Source of the DNA: DATLED01 sp035525495
GTDB lineage: Bacteria > Actinomycetota > Acidimicrobiia > Acidimicrobiales > CADCTF01
Length of the DNA: 64,000 nucleotides
Direction: 5' to 3'
Assembly: GCA_035525495.1 (NCBI GenBank)
Contig: DATLED010000095.1
Coordinates: 1-64,000 of the forward strand
Program-made: the position numbers and the translations under genes
Shown: positions 1-8,772 of the stretch, piece after piece
Layout of the letters: each line of letters opens with the position of its first letter
Numbering within the stretch: position 1 is the first letter of the stretch
The notes under the pieces: generated by a model
Told to the model about the DNA's origin: nothing
The model's input: only the letters and a program-made list of their open reading frames with translations
The model's database searches: none

Positions 1-1005
1 ACGGCGTCAGGAACTCAACCGACCAAGACCCGCCTGCTTCAACGCGACCCAACCTCGACGACCGAGAGCTGCGATCGGCGCGGAAGCCTCAACCCCAGGA
101 AGCCCCGCAATCAGATCCACAACGGTGGATCGAGGCTTAGCGACGTCTACCGAAGCGGGCGGTCGTGGACGAGCCTCCGGCGACTCGCAGGGCGGCCGAC
201 ACTCTCTGGCGGTCCTGCGGAAGCTGCCCTGCTGAAGAGGCTCTTCCGGTTCGCGGCGGTCGATGATCTGGAACGGTCGCAGACGTGGCGCCGGTGGCTC
301 ACCGCGAACGAACCGCCGGCCGTCGACTCCCTGCCGGTTCGCGACCAGCGCCTCGTCGCAATGCTGTTCTTCCTGTTGTGGCCGAACGGCGGCGGGTTCG
401 AGTCCTACGGCGAAGGTCTCCAACGGCTCTGGACGGAACCCGCCGTTCGAGATGAGGCAGTTGAGCTTCTGGCGATCGCTGAAGACCGCATCGACCACGT
501 TGGTCTGCCGCTCCCGCCGGGACTTGAAGACGTCCCAATGTCAGTGCACGCCCGTTACAGCCGAGACGAACTGCTGGCCGGACTGGGACATGCATCGCTG
601 AGCAAGGTGCCGACCTCGGATATGCAGGGCGTTCGTTACATGCCTCACCTGCCAGCTGATGTCTTCACCTTCACCGTGCAGAAGGCCGAGAGCGACTACT
701 CCCCGACGACGATGTATCGGGACTATCCGATGAGCCCTGAGCTGGTGCACTGGGAGTCGCAAAGCACGACATCGGTCACCAGCCCGACGGGCCGGCGCTA
801 CATCGAGCATGCGGACCGCGGCAGCCACGTGCTTCTCTTCGGGCGACTCACCGAGAAGAACGAGTTCGGGACCGCGCCGTTCCTGTTCCTTGGTCCTGCC
901 AGCTATGTCCGACACGAGGGAACAAATCCGATCGCCATTACTTGGCTCCTCGACCACCGGTTGCCGTTCGAGTGGTTCCACGAAGCGGGCGTCCTCGCCG
1001 GCTGA
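1..1005 (+). CDS. C-terminal part of a DUF3427-type DEAD/DEAH helicase (partial)
   Basis: Frame 1 is open from the window edge to the stop at 1003-1005, so this is the last 334 codons of a longer gene. The downstream half matches the DUF3427 module found at the C-terminus of large superfamily 2 helicases. Recognisable segments are DVYRSGRSWTSLRR, MLFFLLWPNGGG, YSRDELLAGLG, DYSPTTMYRDYP, HWESQSTTSVTSPTGRRYI and FLGPASYVRHEG. The helicase motor lies outside the window. The first 50 or so codons look poor for the family, so a small upstream deletion or frameshift cannot be excluded. Such helicases are thought to act in DNA repair or defence; here that is family knowledge only. Confidence 0.8.
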   Translation, partial: TASGTQPTKTRLLQRDPTSTTESCDRRGSLNPRKPRNQIHNGGSRLSDVYRSGRSWTSLRRLAGRPTLSGGPAEAALLKRLFRFAAVDDLERSQTWRRWLTANEPPAVDSLPVRDQRLVAMLFFLLWPNGGGFESYGEGLQRLWTEPAVRDEAVELLAIAEDRIDHVGLPLPPGLEDVPMSVHARYSRDELLAGLGHASLSKVPTSDMQGVRYMPHLPADVFTFTVQKAESDYSPTTMYRDYPMSPELVHWESQSTTSVTSPTGRRYIEHADRGSHVLLFGRLTEKNEFGTAPFLFLGPASYVRHEGTNPIAITWLLDHRLPFEWFHEAGVLAG

Positions 1006-1033
1006 AGCTTGGAAGTCTTGATCAAAAAGCGCC

Positions 1034-1062
1034 TTGCGCTCGAACGTGTGTTCGTCTATGAT
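1034..1062 (+). promoter_or_regulatory. Promoter with embedded LexA (SOS) box
   Basis: TTGCGC (1034-1039) and TATGAT (1057-1062) form a sigma70-type promoter with a 17-bp spacer. The spacer is filled by CGAACGTGTGTTCG (1041-1054), which fits the actinobacterial LexA consensus CGAAC-N4-GTTCG. LexA bound here would block RNA polymerase, so the downstream DUF222-HNH gene should be DNA-damage inducible. The expected transcript start near 1069 also rules out a start codon at 1034. Confidence 0.8.
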
Positions 1063-1228
1063 GGGGATACACCGGCAAGCTCCGGTGCGCAGGACACCTC
1101 GAGCAGCCGGGTGCGACGGCTCTCCTACGACCGGCTGGTTCGCCTGCCTCGTGCGGCGATGTGCTTTCCAAGGTGTGACCGTGGTCGATTCCGGGTCCGT
1201 GCCGAACGGCGTGGCGGAAGAGCAGTTG

Positions 1229-2419
1229 ATGTCGGCAGAAGAGATGACTGCCGCCATGGACCAGCTGCACGCACTGTCGATGACGACGTGGCGCGAGCTC
1301 TTGGTGTTCGTCGCCGAGTACGACCACTCCGAGGCCTACCGCGCCGATGGTATGACATCGATGGCCGACTGGCTGGTGGCCCGCTACGGCCTGGCCCGGC
1401 GGACGGCCAACGACTGGGTGCGCGCCTCCCACGCCTTCGAGGAATTGCCGGCAGTCGCTGACGCGGTGGCCACCGGGCGACTGTCGATCGACCAGGCCCG
1501 CTCGGCCATCCGCCTAGCCAGCCCCGAGACCGACGCCGCCGTCGCCGCAGATGCCGTGGGTCGCTCGGCGGCCGAGCTCGAGACCATGGTCCGCCTGACC
1601 AAGCCGCCGACTGAGAAGGAGGCGAACGAGGCCGACCGGCAGCGATCGTTCCGGTGGCGCGAGAGCCCGGACGGGTCGAGCGTGCGCCTCTCGGGACAGC
1701 TCCCCGTCGAAGAAGGGGCCACCCTGGCCGCGGCCCTCACCCGAATGGCGGAACAAGCCGGCCCCGATCCCGGCACGAAGCTCTACGACCCCTTCGAGAG
1801 CCGCTGTGCCGATGCCCTCGTCGAGCTCGCCGGAGCATGTCTGGCCGACGACGCCGACCCCGACCGGGCGACGATCGTCGTCCACGTGCCGGCCGAGTGG
1901 TTCGATGTAAAGGCCGACGCCGACCTCGATAACGCCATTGCCGCCGCCCTCGACTCCGGGGTACCGCTGGCCACGGAGACGCTTCGCCGCCTCGCGTGTG
2001 ACGCTCGCGTGCAGCTCGTCGCCGAAGGGCCCGGCCACGCGGCGATAGCCCGGAGTGCCATGGAGCACACCGTGCCGTTCTGGTTGCGCCGCCAACTTCG
2101 CCGACGTGACGGCGGGTGCCGTTGGCACGGATGCCGGCGCACGCGGGGCGTCCACGCTCATCACATCGTGTGGTACTCCAAGGGCGGGCCAACCGTGATC
2201 TCGAACCTCGTGCTGCTGTGTCGCCGCCACCATCGGGCGGTCCACGAGGGCGGCTGGAACATCGAGGGCGACCCGGCCAGCGAGCTGCATTTCATCCGTC
2301 CCAACGGAGGCACCCTCGACACCCGACCACCGCCCTTGCGGGAGGAGATGCGCGACTGGCTACGGGGTGTGGTCCCGTCCCTCGGGACGGTGCCCCGGCT
2401 CGCCTTCAGCCCCGGGTGA
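1229..2419 (+). CDS. DUF222 / HNH endonuclease protein (13E12 repeat family)
   Basis: A 396-residue protein with an N-terminal DUF222 region (RASHAFEELPAVADAVATG near residues 66-84) and a C-terminal HNH nuclease module: CRWHGC, then VHAHHIVWYSKGGPT, then NLVLLCRRHHRAVHEGG. Such proteins are multicopy and mobile in Actinobacteria (REP13E12 in mycobacteria), and several are LexA-regulated there. The frame is open upstream to 1034, but the SOS promoter ends at 1062. I therefore prefer ATG 1229, with GTG 1211 or GTG 1175 as alternatives. The biological role is unknown; DNA cleavage during the SOS response is an inference. A 17-codon relic of a second copy lies at 8645-8695. Confidence 0.85.
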   Translation: MSAEEMTAAMDQLHALSMTTWRELLVFVAEYDHSEAYRADGMTSMADWLVARYGLARRTANDWVRASHAFEELPAVADAVATGRLSIDQARSAIRLASPETDAAVAADAVGRSAAELETMVRLTKPPTEKEANEADRQRSFRWRESPDGSSVRLSGQLPVEEGATLAAALTRMAEQAGPDPGTKLYDPFESRCADALVELAGACLADDADPDRATIVVHVPAEWFDVKADADLDNAIAAALDSGVPLATETLRRLACDARVQLVAEGPGHAAIARSAMEHTVPFWLRRQLRRRDGGCRWHGCRRTRGVHAHHIVWYSKGGPTVISNLVLLCRRHHRAVHEGGWNIEGDPASELHFIRPNGGTLDTRPPPLREEMRDWLRGVVPSLGTVPRLAFSPG

Positions 2420-2620
2420 TCCACGGGAGCGTCGCGCCAGAAAGAGTCGATTAGTGGCGCCGGTGAGAACACGGGCGCGATGACGATCCTGGACCGGTCC
2501 GCCTGAGGGCGGAGAAGTCCCGGTGGCGCGCCCCCTGGCCGCACGGTTCGAGCGGAGCCTGCTCCTGAGCGGCGACGCCCCGTTCGAGTTGCTGGCTCTC
2601 GGCCGCCGCGCGGTGTCCGC

Positions 2621-2700
2621 TATAATCCGTCCCCAGATCTGCGAGGGCCAACGTCGTCCCGGGCAGGTAGCGCCACCTCACCAAGCCCAAGAGGACGACT
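2621..2700 (+). promoter_or_regulatory. gltB promoter and structured leader RNA
   Basis: A consensus -10 TATAAT lies at 2621-2626; no convincing -35 was seen. The leader contains a hairpin in which CTGC (2639-2642) pairs with GCAG (2663-2666) and GGG (2645-2647) with CCC (2658-2660). The loop and 3' arm, GTCGTCC (2653-2659), are perfectly complementary to GGACGAC (2693-2699), which contains the gltB Shine-Dalgarno. The same motif precedes gltD (14109-14183) with a compensatory A-T to T-A swap in the long-range pairing. This is the layout of a translational switch. The preceding bases 2420-2620 show no gene. Confidence 0.7.
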
Positions 2701-5700
2701 GTGAACCGAGATCTCCCTGGCCCCCAGGGTCTCTACGACCCCGCCTTCGAGCACGACGCCTGCGGCGTCGCCTTCGTCGCCGACATGCAAGGCCGCAAGA
2801 GCCACACCATCGTCAAGCGGGGCATCGAGGCACTCTGCAACCTCGAGCACCGGGGCGCCGCCGGCGCTGAGGTGAACACCGGCGACGGCGCCGGGATCCT
2901 CATCCAGATGCCCGACGCCTTCCTGCGGGCCACCGTCGGGTTCGAGCTGCCGCCGCTCGGCGCCTACGCCACGGGGATCGCCTTCCTCCCCCGCGACGCC
3001 GACGAGGTCTCCAACGCCCAATCGGCGATCGAGAAGGTCGTCATCGACGAGGGGCTGACCGTCCTCGGGTGGCGGGACGTGCCGGTCGTCGACGACATGC
3101 TCGGCAAGGGGGCGGCCGACGTCGAGCCCACGTTCACGCAGCTCTTCGTCGGCAGCGACGGCAACGCCTACACCGACATGGACCTCGAGCGGCGGGCGTT
3201 CATCCTGCGCAAGCGTATGGAGCACGAGGTATCGGGCGTCTACTTCCCGAGCTTCTCGGCGAGGACACTCATCTACAAGGGGATGCTGACCGTCCCGCAG
3301 CTGCCCGAGTTCTTCCCCGACCTCACCGACGAGCGGGTGACCTCCGCGCTCGCCCTCGTCCACTCCCGGTTCAGCACGAACACGTTCCCGAGCTGGCCCC
3401 TCGCCCATCCGTATCGCTACGTCGCCCACAACGGCGAGATCAACACGGTGCAGGGCAACCAGAACTGGATGCGGGCGCGGGAAGCGCTGCTCGAGTCCGA
3501 CCTGCTGCCCGGCGACCTCGAGCGGATCTACCCGATCTGCACACCCGGCGGGTCCGACACGGCGCGCTTCGACGAAGTCTTAGAGCTCCTCCACCTCGGG
3601 GGACGAAGCCTCCCTCACGCCGTCCTCATGATGATCCCGGAGGCCTGGGAGAACCACGAGACGATGTCCGAGGAGAAGCGGGCGTTCTACCAGTTCCACG
3701 CGAGCCTCATGGAGCCTTGGGACGGGCCCGCCTCGGTCGCCTTCACCGACGGCACGGTCATCGGGGCGGTACTCGATCGCAACGGACTTCGCCCGAGCAG
3801 ATTCTGGGTCACCGAGGACGGGCTCGTCGTCATGGCCTCCGAGGTCGGCGTGCTCGACATCGACGTCAGCACCGTCGTCCGCAAGGGCCGTCTGCAGCCG
3901 GGAAAGATGTTCCTCGTCGACACCAGCCAGGGGCGCATCGTCGAGGACGAGGAGATCAAGTCCACCGTCGCCCGCCAGAACCCGTACGGGCAATGGCTGC
4001 ACGACAACCTCGTCCACCTCGACGACCTCGCGCCCAAGGACTTCCTGACGCCGCAGCACTCGAGCGTCGTCACCCATCAGCGCCTGTTCGGGTACACGAC
4101 CGAGGACCTCAAGATCCTCCTCACCCCGATGGCCAAGACCGGCGGCGAGGCCCTCGGCTCCATGGGCACGGACACGCCGATCGCGGTCCTCAGCGACCGG
4201 CCACGGCTGCTCTTCGACTACTTCAGCCAGCTGTTCGCGCAGGTCACGAACCCGCCGCTCGATGCCATCCGCGAGGAGCTCGTCACGAGCCTCGGCAACC
4301 GGCTCGGCCCCGAGCGCAACCTGCTCGAGCCGACGCCCGAGTCGGCCAAGCAGATCGCCATCCCCTATCCGATCCTCAGCAACGACGAGCTGGCCAAGCT
4401 CCTCTACATCAACGAGAACGGCGAGCAGCCGGGCTGGTCGTCCTACGCCATCGACGGCCTCTATCCCGTGGCCGAGGGCGGCGAGGGAATGAAGAAGGCG
4501 ATCGAGTCCATCCGGGACAAGGTCAATGAGGCCGTCAACCTCGGCGCCAGCATCATCATCCTCAGCGACCGCCACTCGAGCGCCACCCACGCGCCGATTC
4601 CGAGCCTGCTGCTCACCAGCGCGGTGCACCACCACCTCATCCGGGAGAAGACGCGGACGAAGGTCGGACTAGTCGTCGAGTGCGGCGACGCGCGCGAGGT
4701 CCATCACATGGCCTTGCTCATCGGTTACGGCGCGGCGGCGGTCAACCCGTACCTGGCGTTCGACACGATCACCAACGAGATCCGCAACCAGGACATGGTC
4801 GGCGTCAACGAGCGCAAGGCCGTCCGCAACTACATCAAGGCGTGCGGCAAGGGCGTGCTCAAGGTGATGTCGAAGATGGGCATCTCGACGGTCGCCAGTT
4901 ACACCGGCGCCCAGGTGTTCGAGGCCATCGGGCTCGGCACCGACCTGGTCGACGAGTACTTCACCGGCACCGTGTCGAGGCTCGGCGGCGTCGGCCTCGA
5001 CGAGCTGGCCGAGGAGGTTGCGGCGCGGCACCGGCTGGCGTGGCCCGACCGCCCGTCCGAGCTCGCCCATCGCGAGCTGCAGGTCGGCGGCGAATACCAG
5101 TGGCGGCGCGAGGGCGAGTACCACCTCTTCAACCCCGAGACGGTGTTCCGCCTGCAGCACTCGACCCGCACGAAGCAGTACAAGATCTTCAAGGAGTACA
5201 CGGCCCTCGTCGACGGCCAAGCCCAGAAGCTGGCGACGCTGCGAGGCCTCTTCCAGCTGAAGACGGGCGAGCGCCCCGCGGTGTCGATCGACGAGGTCGA
5301 GCCGGTGAGCGAGATCGTCAAGCGGTTCAACACCGGCGCCATGTCCTACGGCAGCATCAGCATGGAGGCGCACCAGACGCTGGCCATCGCCATGAACTCG
5401 ATCGGCGGACGTTCGAACACCAGCGAGGGCGGCGAGGATCCCGAGCGCCTGCACGATCCGCAGCGCCGGTCGGCCATCAAGCAGGTGGCGTCGGGACGGT
5501 TCGGGGTGACGAGCGAGTACCTCGTCAACTCCGACGACCTGCAAATCAAGATGGCCCAGGGCGCCAAGCCCGGCGAGGGCGGCCAGTTGGCGGGATACAA
5601 GATCAACCCGACCATCGCCAAGACCCGCGGGTCGACGCCGGGCGTGGGGCTCATCTCTCCCCCGCCCCACCACGACATCTATTCGATCGAGGACCTGGCG

Positions 5701-7236
5701 CAGCTCATCCACGACCTCAAGAACTCCAACCCGTCCGCCCGAATCCACGTGAAGCTCGTGGCCGAGGTTGGTGTGGGAACGGTGGCCGCCGGTGTGTCCA
5801 AGGCGCACGCCGACGTGGTGCTCATCTCCGGCCACGACGGCGGGACGGGCGCGTCGCCGCTGACGTCGTTGAAGCATGCGGGCGCGCCGTGGGAGCTCGG
5901 GCTGGCGGAGACGCAGCAGACGCTGTTGCTCAACGGGTTGCGCGACCGGATCGTCGTGCAGGTCGACGGGCAGCTGAAGACGGGGCGGGACGTGGTAATC
6001 GCGGCGCTGCTGGGCGCCGAGGAGTTCGGGTTCGCCACGGCCCCGTTGGTGGTGAGCGGATGCGTGATGATGCGGGTCTGCCACCTCGACACCTGTCCGG
6101 TCGGCATCGCCACCCAGAACGAGGAGCTGCGCAAGCGCTACAGCGGCAAGCCCGAGTTCGTCGTGACGTTCATGGAGTACATCGCCGAGGAGGTGCGGGA
6201 GATCCTGGCGTCGCTGGGCTTCCGTTCGGTGGCCGAGGCCATCGGGCACGCCGAGGTCATCTCGACGGAGAAGGCGGTCGACCACTGGAAGGCGGCGGGG
6301 CTCGACCTGTCGCCGATCCTGGCCATGCCGCCGGTGCCCGAGGGGACCACCGCGTATCAGTCGGTGCCGCAGGACCACGGGCTCGACCGCGCGCTCGACA
6401 ACAAGCTGATCGAGCTGGCGGTGGCTGCGCTGGAGCGGGGCGAGCCGGTGGAGACCGACATCGAGGTGCACAACACCAACCGCACCGTCGGCACAATGCT
6501 CGGCTACGAGCTCACCAAGCGGTACAAGGGTGCGGGGCTGCCGGACAACACCATCGTGTTCAACATGACGGGGTCGGCGGGCCAGTCGTTCGGGGCGTTC
6601 GTGCCGAAGGGCATCACGCTGCGGTTGCAGGGCGACGCCAACGACTACGTCGGCAAGGGACTGTCCGGTGGGCGGCTGGTGCTGCGTCCGCCTTTGGATG
6701 CCCACGAATCGTTCGTGGCGGAGGAGAACATCATCGCCGGCAACGTGATCCTCTACGGCGCGACTGGTGGCGAGGCGTACCTGCGGGGCGTCGTGGGCGA
6801 ACGGTTCTGCGTTCGCAACTCCGGCGCTACGGCCGTCGTCGAGGGCGTGGGCGACCACGGGTGTGAGTACATGACGGGTGGACGGGTCGTGGTGCTCGGG
6901 CCGACGGGGCGCAACTTCGGGGCCGGCATGTCCGGTGGGATCGCCTACGTGTGGGATCCGGACGACGAGCTGGCCAACAACCTCAACCGCGAGATGGTCG
7001 ACCTCGACCCGCTCGACGACGAGGACCGGGAGTGGCTGCGTTCGACGGTGCGGGCCCACGAGCGGGAGACCGGTTCGCTGGTGGCCGAGCGACTGCTGAC
7101 GCGTTGGCACGAGGAATTGCGGCACTTCGCCAAGGTGATGCCGAAGGACTACAAGCGGGTGCTGGAAGCAGCCGCGTCGGCTGAGGAGAAGGGCATGTCC
7201 GTGGACGAAGCGATCATGGCGTCGGCCCGGGTGTAG
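2701..7236 (+). CDS. gltB: Glutamate synthase large subunit
   Basis: A 1511-residue protein, full length for the bacterial GOGAT alpha subunit. With GltD it converts glutamine plus 2-oxoglutarate to two glutamates using NADPH. The N-terminus HDACGVAFVADMQG places the amidotransferase nucleophile at Cys21, implying removal of a 20-residue propeptide. The FMN/synthase domain includes GGRSNTSEGGEDPER, and a 3Fe-4S cluster is formed by Cys1121, Cys1127 and Cys1132. The C-terminal GXGXG beta-helix domain follows (near residues 1270-1450). The start is GTG 2701, preceded by GAGGA at 2691-2695. gltD is not adjacent: it lies about 7 kb downstream behind a homologous leader, so the pair is probably coordinated by RNA rather than by an operon. 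Confidence 0.97.
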   Translation: MNRDLPGPQGLYDPAFEHDACGVAFVADMQGRKSHTIVKRGIEALCNLEHRGAAGAEVNTGDGAGILIQMPDAFLRATVGFELPPLGAYATGIAFLPRDADEVSNAQSAIEKVVIDEGLTVLGWRDVPVVDDMLGKGAADVEPTFTQLFVGSDGNAYTDMDLERRAFILRKRMEHEVSGVYFPSFSARTLIYKGMLTVPQLPEFFPDLTDERVTSALALVHSRFSTNTFPSWPLAHPYRYVAHNGEINTVQGNQNWMRAREALLESDLLPGDLERIYPICTPGGSDTARFDEVLELLHLGGRSLPHAVLMMIPEAWENHETMSEEKRAFYQFHASLMEPWDGPASVAFTDGTVIGAVLDRNGLRPSRFWVTEDGLVVMASEVGVLDIDVSTVVRKGRLQPGKMFLVDTSQGRIVEDEEIKSTVARQNPYGQWLHDNLVHLDDLAPKDFLTPQHSSVVTHQRLFGYTTEDLKILLTPMAKTGGEALGSMGTDTPIAVLSDRPRLLFDYFSQLFAQVTNPPLDAIREELVTSLGNRLGPERNLLEPTPESAKQIAIPYPILSNDELAKLLYINENGEQPGWSSYAIDGLYPVAEGGEGMKKAIESIRDKVNEAVNLGASIIILSDRHSSATHAPIPSLLLTSAVHHHLIREKTRTKVGLVVECGDAREVHHMALLIGYGAAAVNPYLAFDTITNEIRNQDMVGVNERKAVRNYIKACGKGVLKVMSKMGISTVASYTGAQVFEAIGLGTDLVDEYFTGTVSRLGGVGLDELAEEVAARHRLAWPDRPSELAHRELQVGGEYQWRREGEYHLFNPETVFRLQHSTRTKQYKIFKEYTALVDGQAQKLATLRGLFQLKTGERPAVSIDEVEPVSEIVKRFNTGAMSYGSISMEAHQTLAIAMNSIGGRSNTSEGGEDPERLHDPQRRSAIKQVASGRFGVTSEYLVNSDDLQIKMAQGAKPGEGGQLAGYKINPTIAKTRGSTPGVGLISPPPHHDIYSIEDLAQLIHDLKNSNPSARIHVKLVAEVGVGTVAAGVSKAHADVVLISGHDGGTGASPLTSLKHAGAPWELGLAETQQTLLLNGLRDRIVVQVDGQLKTGRDVVIAALLGAEEFGFATAPLVVSGCVMMRVCHLDTCPVGIATQNEELRKRYSGKPEFVVTFMEYIAEEVREILASLGFRSVAEAIGHAEVISTEKAVDHWKAAGLDLSPILAMPPVPEGTTAYQSVPQDHGLDRALDNKLIELAVAALERGEPVETDIEVHNTNRTVGTMLGYELTKRYKGAGLPDNTIVFNMTGSAGQSFGAFVPKGITLRLQGDANDYVGKGLSGGRLVLRPPLDAHESFVAEENIIAGNVILYGATGGEAYLRGVVGERFCVRNSGATAVVEGVGDHGCEYMTGGRVVVLGPTGRNFGAGMSGGIAYVWDPDDELANNLNREMVDLDPLDDEDREWLRSTVRAHERETGSLVAERLLTRWHEELRHFAKVMPKDYKRVLEAAASAEEKGMSVDEAIMASARV

Positions 7237-7983
7237 TCAGCGGCGCAGCGCGCGCAGCAGCTCGTCGACGACCACCCGGATCCTCCCCGGATCGGCGTCG
7301 TAGCCCGAGACCCGGGCCTGCGCGGCCAGCGCGCTCCCGCCGATCTGCTCGAGCCGGGCGACGACATCGCGGCGTTCGCCGGGCGTCGCCTGCCGGAGAT
7401 CGTGGGCAAGCGCCAGCGCGCCGAAGGCTTCGACGAGACGGACGGCGTCCTCGCCGTCGGAGGCGACCTTCTCCGCCGGCCGATGCTCGAGGCCGATGTT
7501 GGCGGTCTTGCCTGCGAACAGGGCGCCCGCGAGCGGCAGGCACACGATCACCTGGCTCGGCTCCCCCTCGAGCCGCACCGGCTCGGTGGCTCTCGCCAAC
7601 AACGAGGCGAAGGGCGGGACGAGCAGCCGGAGACCGTCGTGGTCGGTAACGGTGTCGTCGGCGCCGACGACGGCGGCGTCGGGCCGTTCGGCGAGGAGAT
7701 CGACGAGCAGCGGGAGGCCTGAGATGCGGCACGGGTGCTCGGGATCGTCCTGGATGGCCGACGCCGCCTCGAGGGCGGAGCGTGCGGGCCTGGTTGCCGG
7801 GCCGAGGATGACGTCGAGGTCGCTCGTCGGACGGATCTGACGACGGGCCATCCGCAGCCGACACTGCACCGCCCAACCGCCGACGAGCACGACGCCGCCG
7901 CCGACCGCCGAGCTCAGGGTGGCCAGTGTCTCGGCCACCGGCTCGGGCACGCGGATGACGATGTCGGTCACGCGCCGTCCCAT
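7237..7983 (-). CDS. AbiEii-like nucleotidyltransferase protein
   Basis: A 248-residue protein with a nucleotidyltransferase-fold signature near the N-terminus: VLVGGWAVQCR followed by RPTSDLDVILG, i.e. the GG-x-A and D-x-D elements of the pol-beta-like fold. Family knowledge links such proteins to AbiEii/MenT-type toxins, which transfer nucleotides to tRNA or other targets. It is the downstream member of a pair; its start lies inside the winged-helix gene (16-nt overlap, 7968-7983), so the two are translationally coupled. It converges with gltB, whose stop abuts its own. Toxin activity is an inference; a housekeeping nucleotidyltransferase is less likely in this arrangement. Confidence 0.65.
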   Translation of the reverse strand: MGRRVTDIVIRVPEPVAETLATLSSAVGGGVVLVGGWAVQCRLRMARRQIRPTSDLDVILGPATRPARSALEAASAIQDDPEHPCRISGLPLLVDLLAERPDAAVVGADDTVTDHDGLRLLVPPFASLLARATEPVRLEGEPSQVIVCLPLAGALFAGKTANIGLEHRPAEKVASDGEDAVRLVEAFGALALAHDLRQATPGERRDVVARLEQIGGSALAAQARVSGYDADPGRIRVVVDELLRALRR

Positions 7984-8576
7984 CCGGCGAACAGTCGATC
8001 GTGGACGCCGGCGAGCACCTCACGGCCGCGGGGCGTGCGGCCGAGCTCGAGGGCGGCTACGAGGGTGGGAACGGGTCCTGGAACGAAGGGGAAGTGCACG
8101 ACCGCGATCTCCCACTCGGCGACCGGCTCGCTGACCACCGCCCCTCCGGCGAGGGCTATCAGGCGGCGGGCGTCATCGAGGGTGCGCACGTAGATGCGTG
8201 GACGTGCGTCCCACAGCACGCCGAGCTCCTCTTGGGCGAGCGCGCCTCCACCGCGGACGACATCGGGTGGCACAGTCCCGCCCTGCATCGAGGCCACGGG
8301 CGCGGGCCAATGGAGCGCGGTCTGGTGGACCAGGTCGGGGTGCGCCCCGACCCTGGCTCGTCGACCCTGCTTCACCTCGCCCCGCACCAGTTCGAGTTGG
8401 ACCAGCTTGCGCACGACCATGGAGACCAACGGACGGGACACATCGGCCACCGTCGCCAGCTGCGCCAGCGTCGATGGTCGACCTCGGCCCAACAGCAACG
8501 CGGTGGTGACGGCCAACCCCTTGCCGGCGAAGGGGTTGCGGGTGTCCGGGACGGGCACTCCCAAGATCGCCTCCAT
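7968..8576 (-). CDS. Winged-helix DNA-binding protein, putative AbiEi-like partner
   Basis: A 202-residue protein whose first third contains a helix-turn-helix/winged-helix segment (STLAQLATVADVSRPLVSMV, then RKLVQLELVRGEV). The C-terminal two-thirds resemble the body of AbiEi-type antitoxins or transcriptional autoregulators but carry no motif I can name. It is the first gene of a two-gene unit with the nucleotidyltransferase. The ATG at 8576 sits directly behind a promoter predicted to give a leaderless transcript. An inverted repeat over that promoter fits autorepression, as known for type IV AbiE systems. Calling it an antitoxin is inference. Confidence 0.6.
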   Translation of the reverse strand: MEAILGVPVPDTRNPFAGKGLAVTTALLLGRGRPSTLAQLATVADVSRPLVSMVVRKLVQLELVRGEVKQGRRARVGAHPDLVHQTALHWPAPVASMQGGTVPPDVVRGGGALAQEELGVLWDARPRIYVRTLDDARRLIALAGGAVVSEPVAEWEIAVVHFPFVPGPVPTLVAALELGRTPRGREVLAGVHDRLFAGWDGA

Positions 8577-8581
8577 GGAGC

Positions 8582-8620
8582 AAGCTTACGCCGACTCTTC
8601 ACTGTTCACAAAATCTGTGA
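8582..8620 (-). promoter_or_regulatory. Leaderless promoter with operator for the AbiE-like pair
   Basis: On the minus strand TTGTGA (8611-8606) and TAAGCT (8587-8582) are separated by 17 nt, and the seventh base after the -10 is the A of the ATG at 8576. The palindrome TCACA-N5-TGTGA (8606-8620) overlaps the -35 box, a natural site for repression by the winged-helix protein encoded downstream. Confidence 0.55.
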
Positions 8621-8644
8621 TGAGTGATCGGCGGCAGGTCGCGT

Positions 8645-8695
8645 CGGGCCTCCCATGCCTTCGAGGCGCTGCCGGCCGTCGCCGACGCCGTGGCC
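8645..8695 (+). pseudogene. Relic of a DUF222 (13E12) gene
   Basis: These 51 bases translate to RASHAFEALPAVADAVA, matching RASHAFEELPAVADAVA of the intact DUF222-HNH protein (nt 1424-1474) at 16 of 17 positions. There is no open frame around it and the similarity ends abruptly on both sides. The 3' edge lies 6 bp from a dispersed palindrome (8702-8750). It is best read as the footprint of a deleted or decayed second 13E12 copy. Confidence 0.7.
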
Positions 8696-8701
8696 CCTCC
8701 G

Positions 8702-8750
8702 GTTCTGGGCGGGGTCAGCGACCCGTGAGGTCGTTCAGCCCACCCAGAAC
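8702..8750. repeat. Dispersed intergenic palindrome, family A
   Basis: Imperfect palindrome with outer arms GTTCTGGGCGGG and CCCACCCAGAAC and inner arms related to ACGACC and GGTCGT. Other family A copies lie at 15662, 16674, 17906, 45604 and 47784. It lies between the DUF222 relic and the 3' end of the acyltransferase remnant. Confidence 0.75.
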
Positions 8751-8772
8751 GGCATGGGGACCGGCGGGCCTT

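Noticed and set aside
1034..1228. The upstream extension of the DUF222-HNH frame as coding
   Set aside because: It would start within the promoter and LexA box, and its translation does not resemble the family.
2639..2700. A known glnA-type glutamine riboswitch
   Set aside because: The characteristic conserved bases I remember for that class are absent; only the gene association is suggestive.
4669..7125. A very long open frame antisense to gltB
   Set aside because: It arises from GC-skewed codon usage; it has no recognisable domains and lies opposite highly conserved glutamate synthase sequence. The same applies to long antisense frames over the kinase (11654-13834) and the molybdenum subunit (19244-21586).
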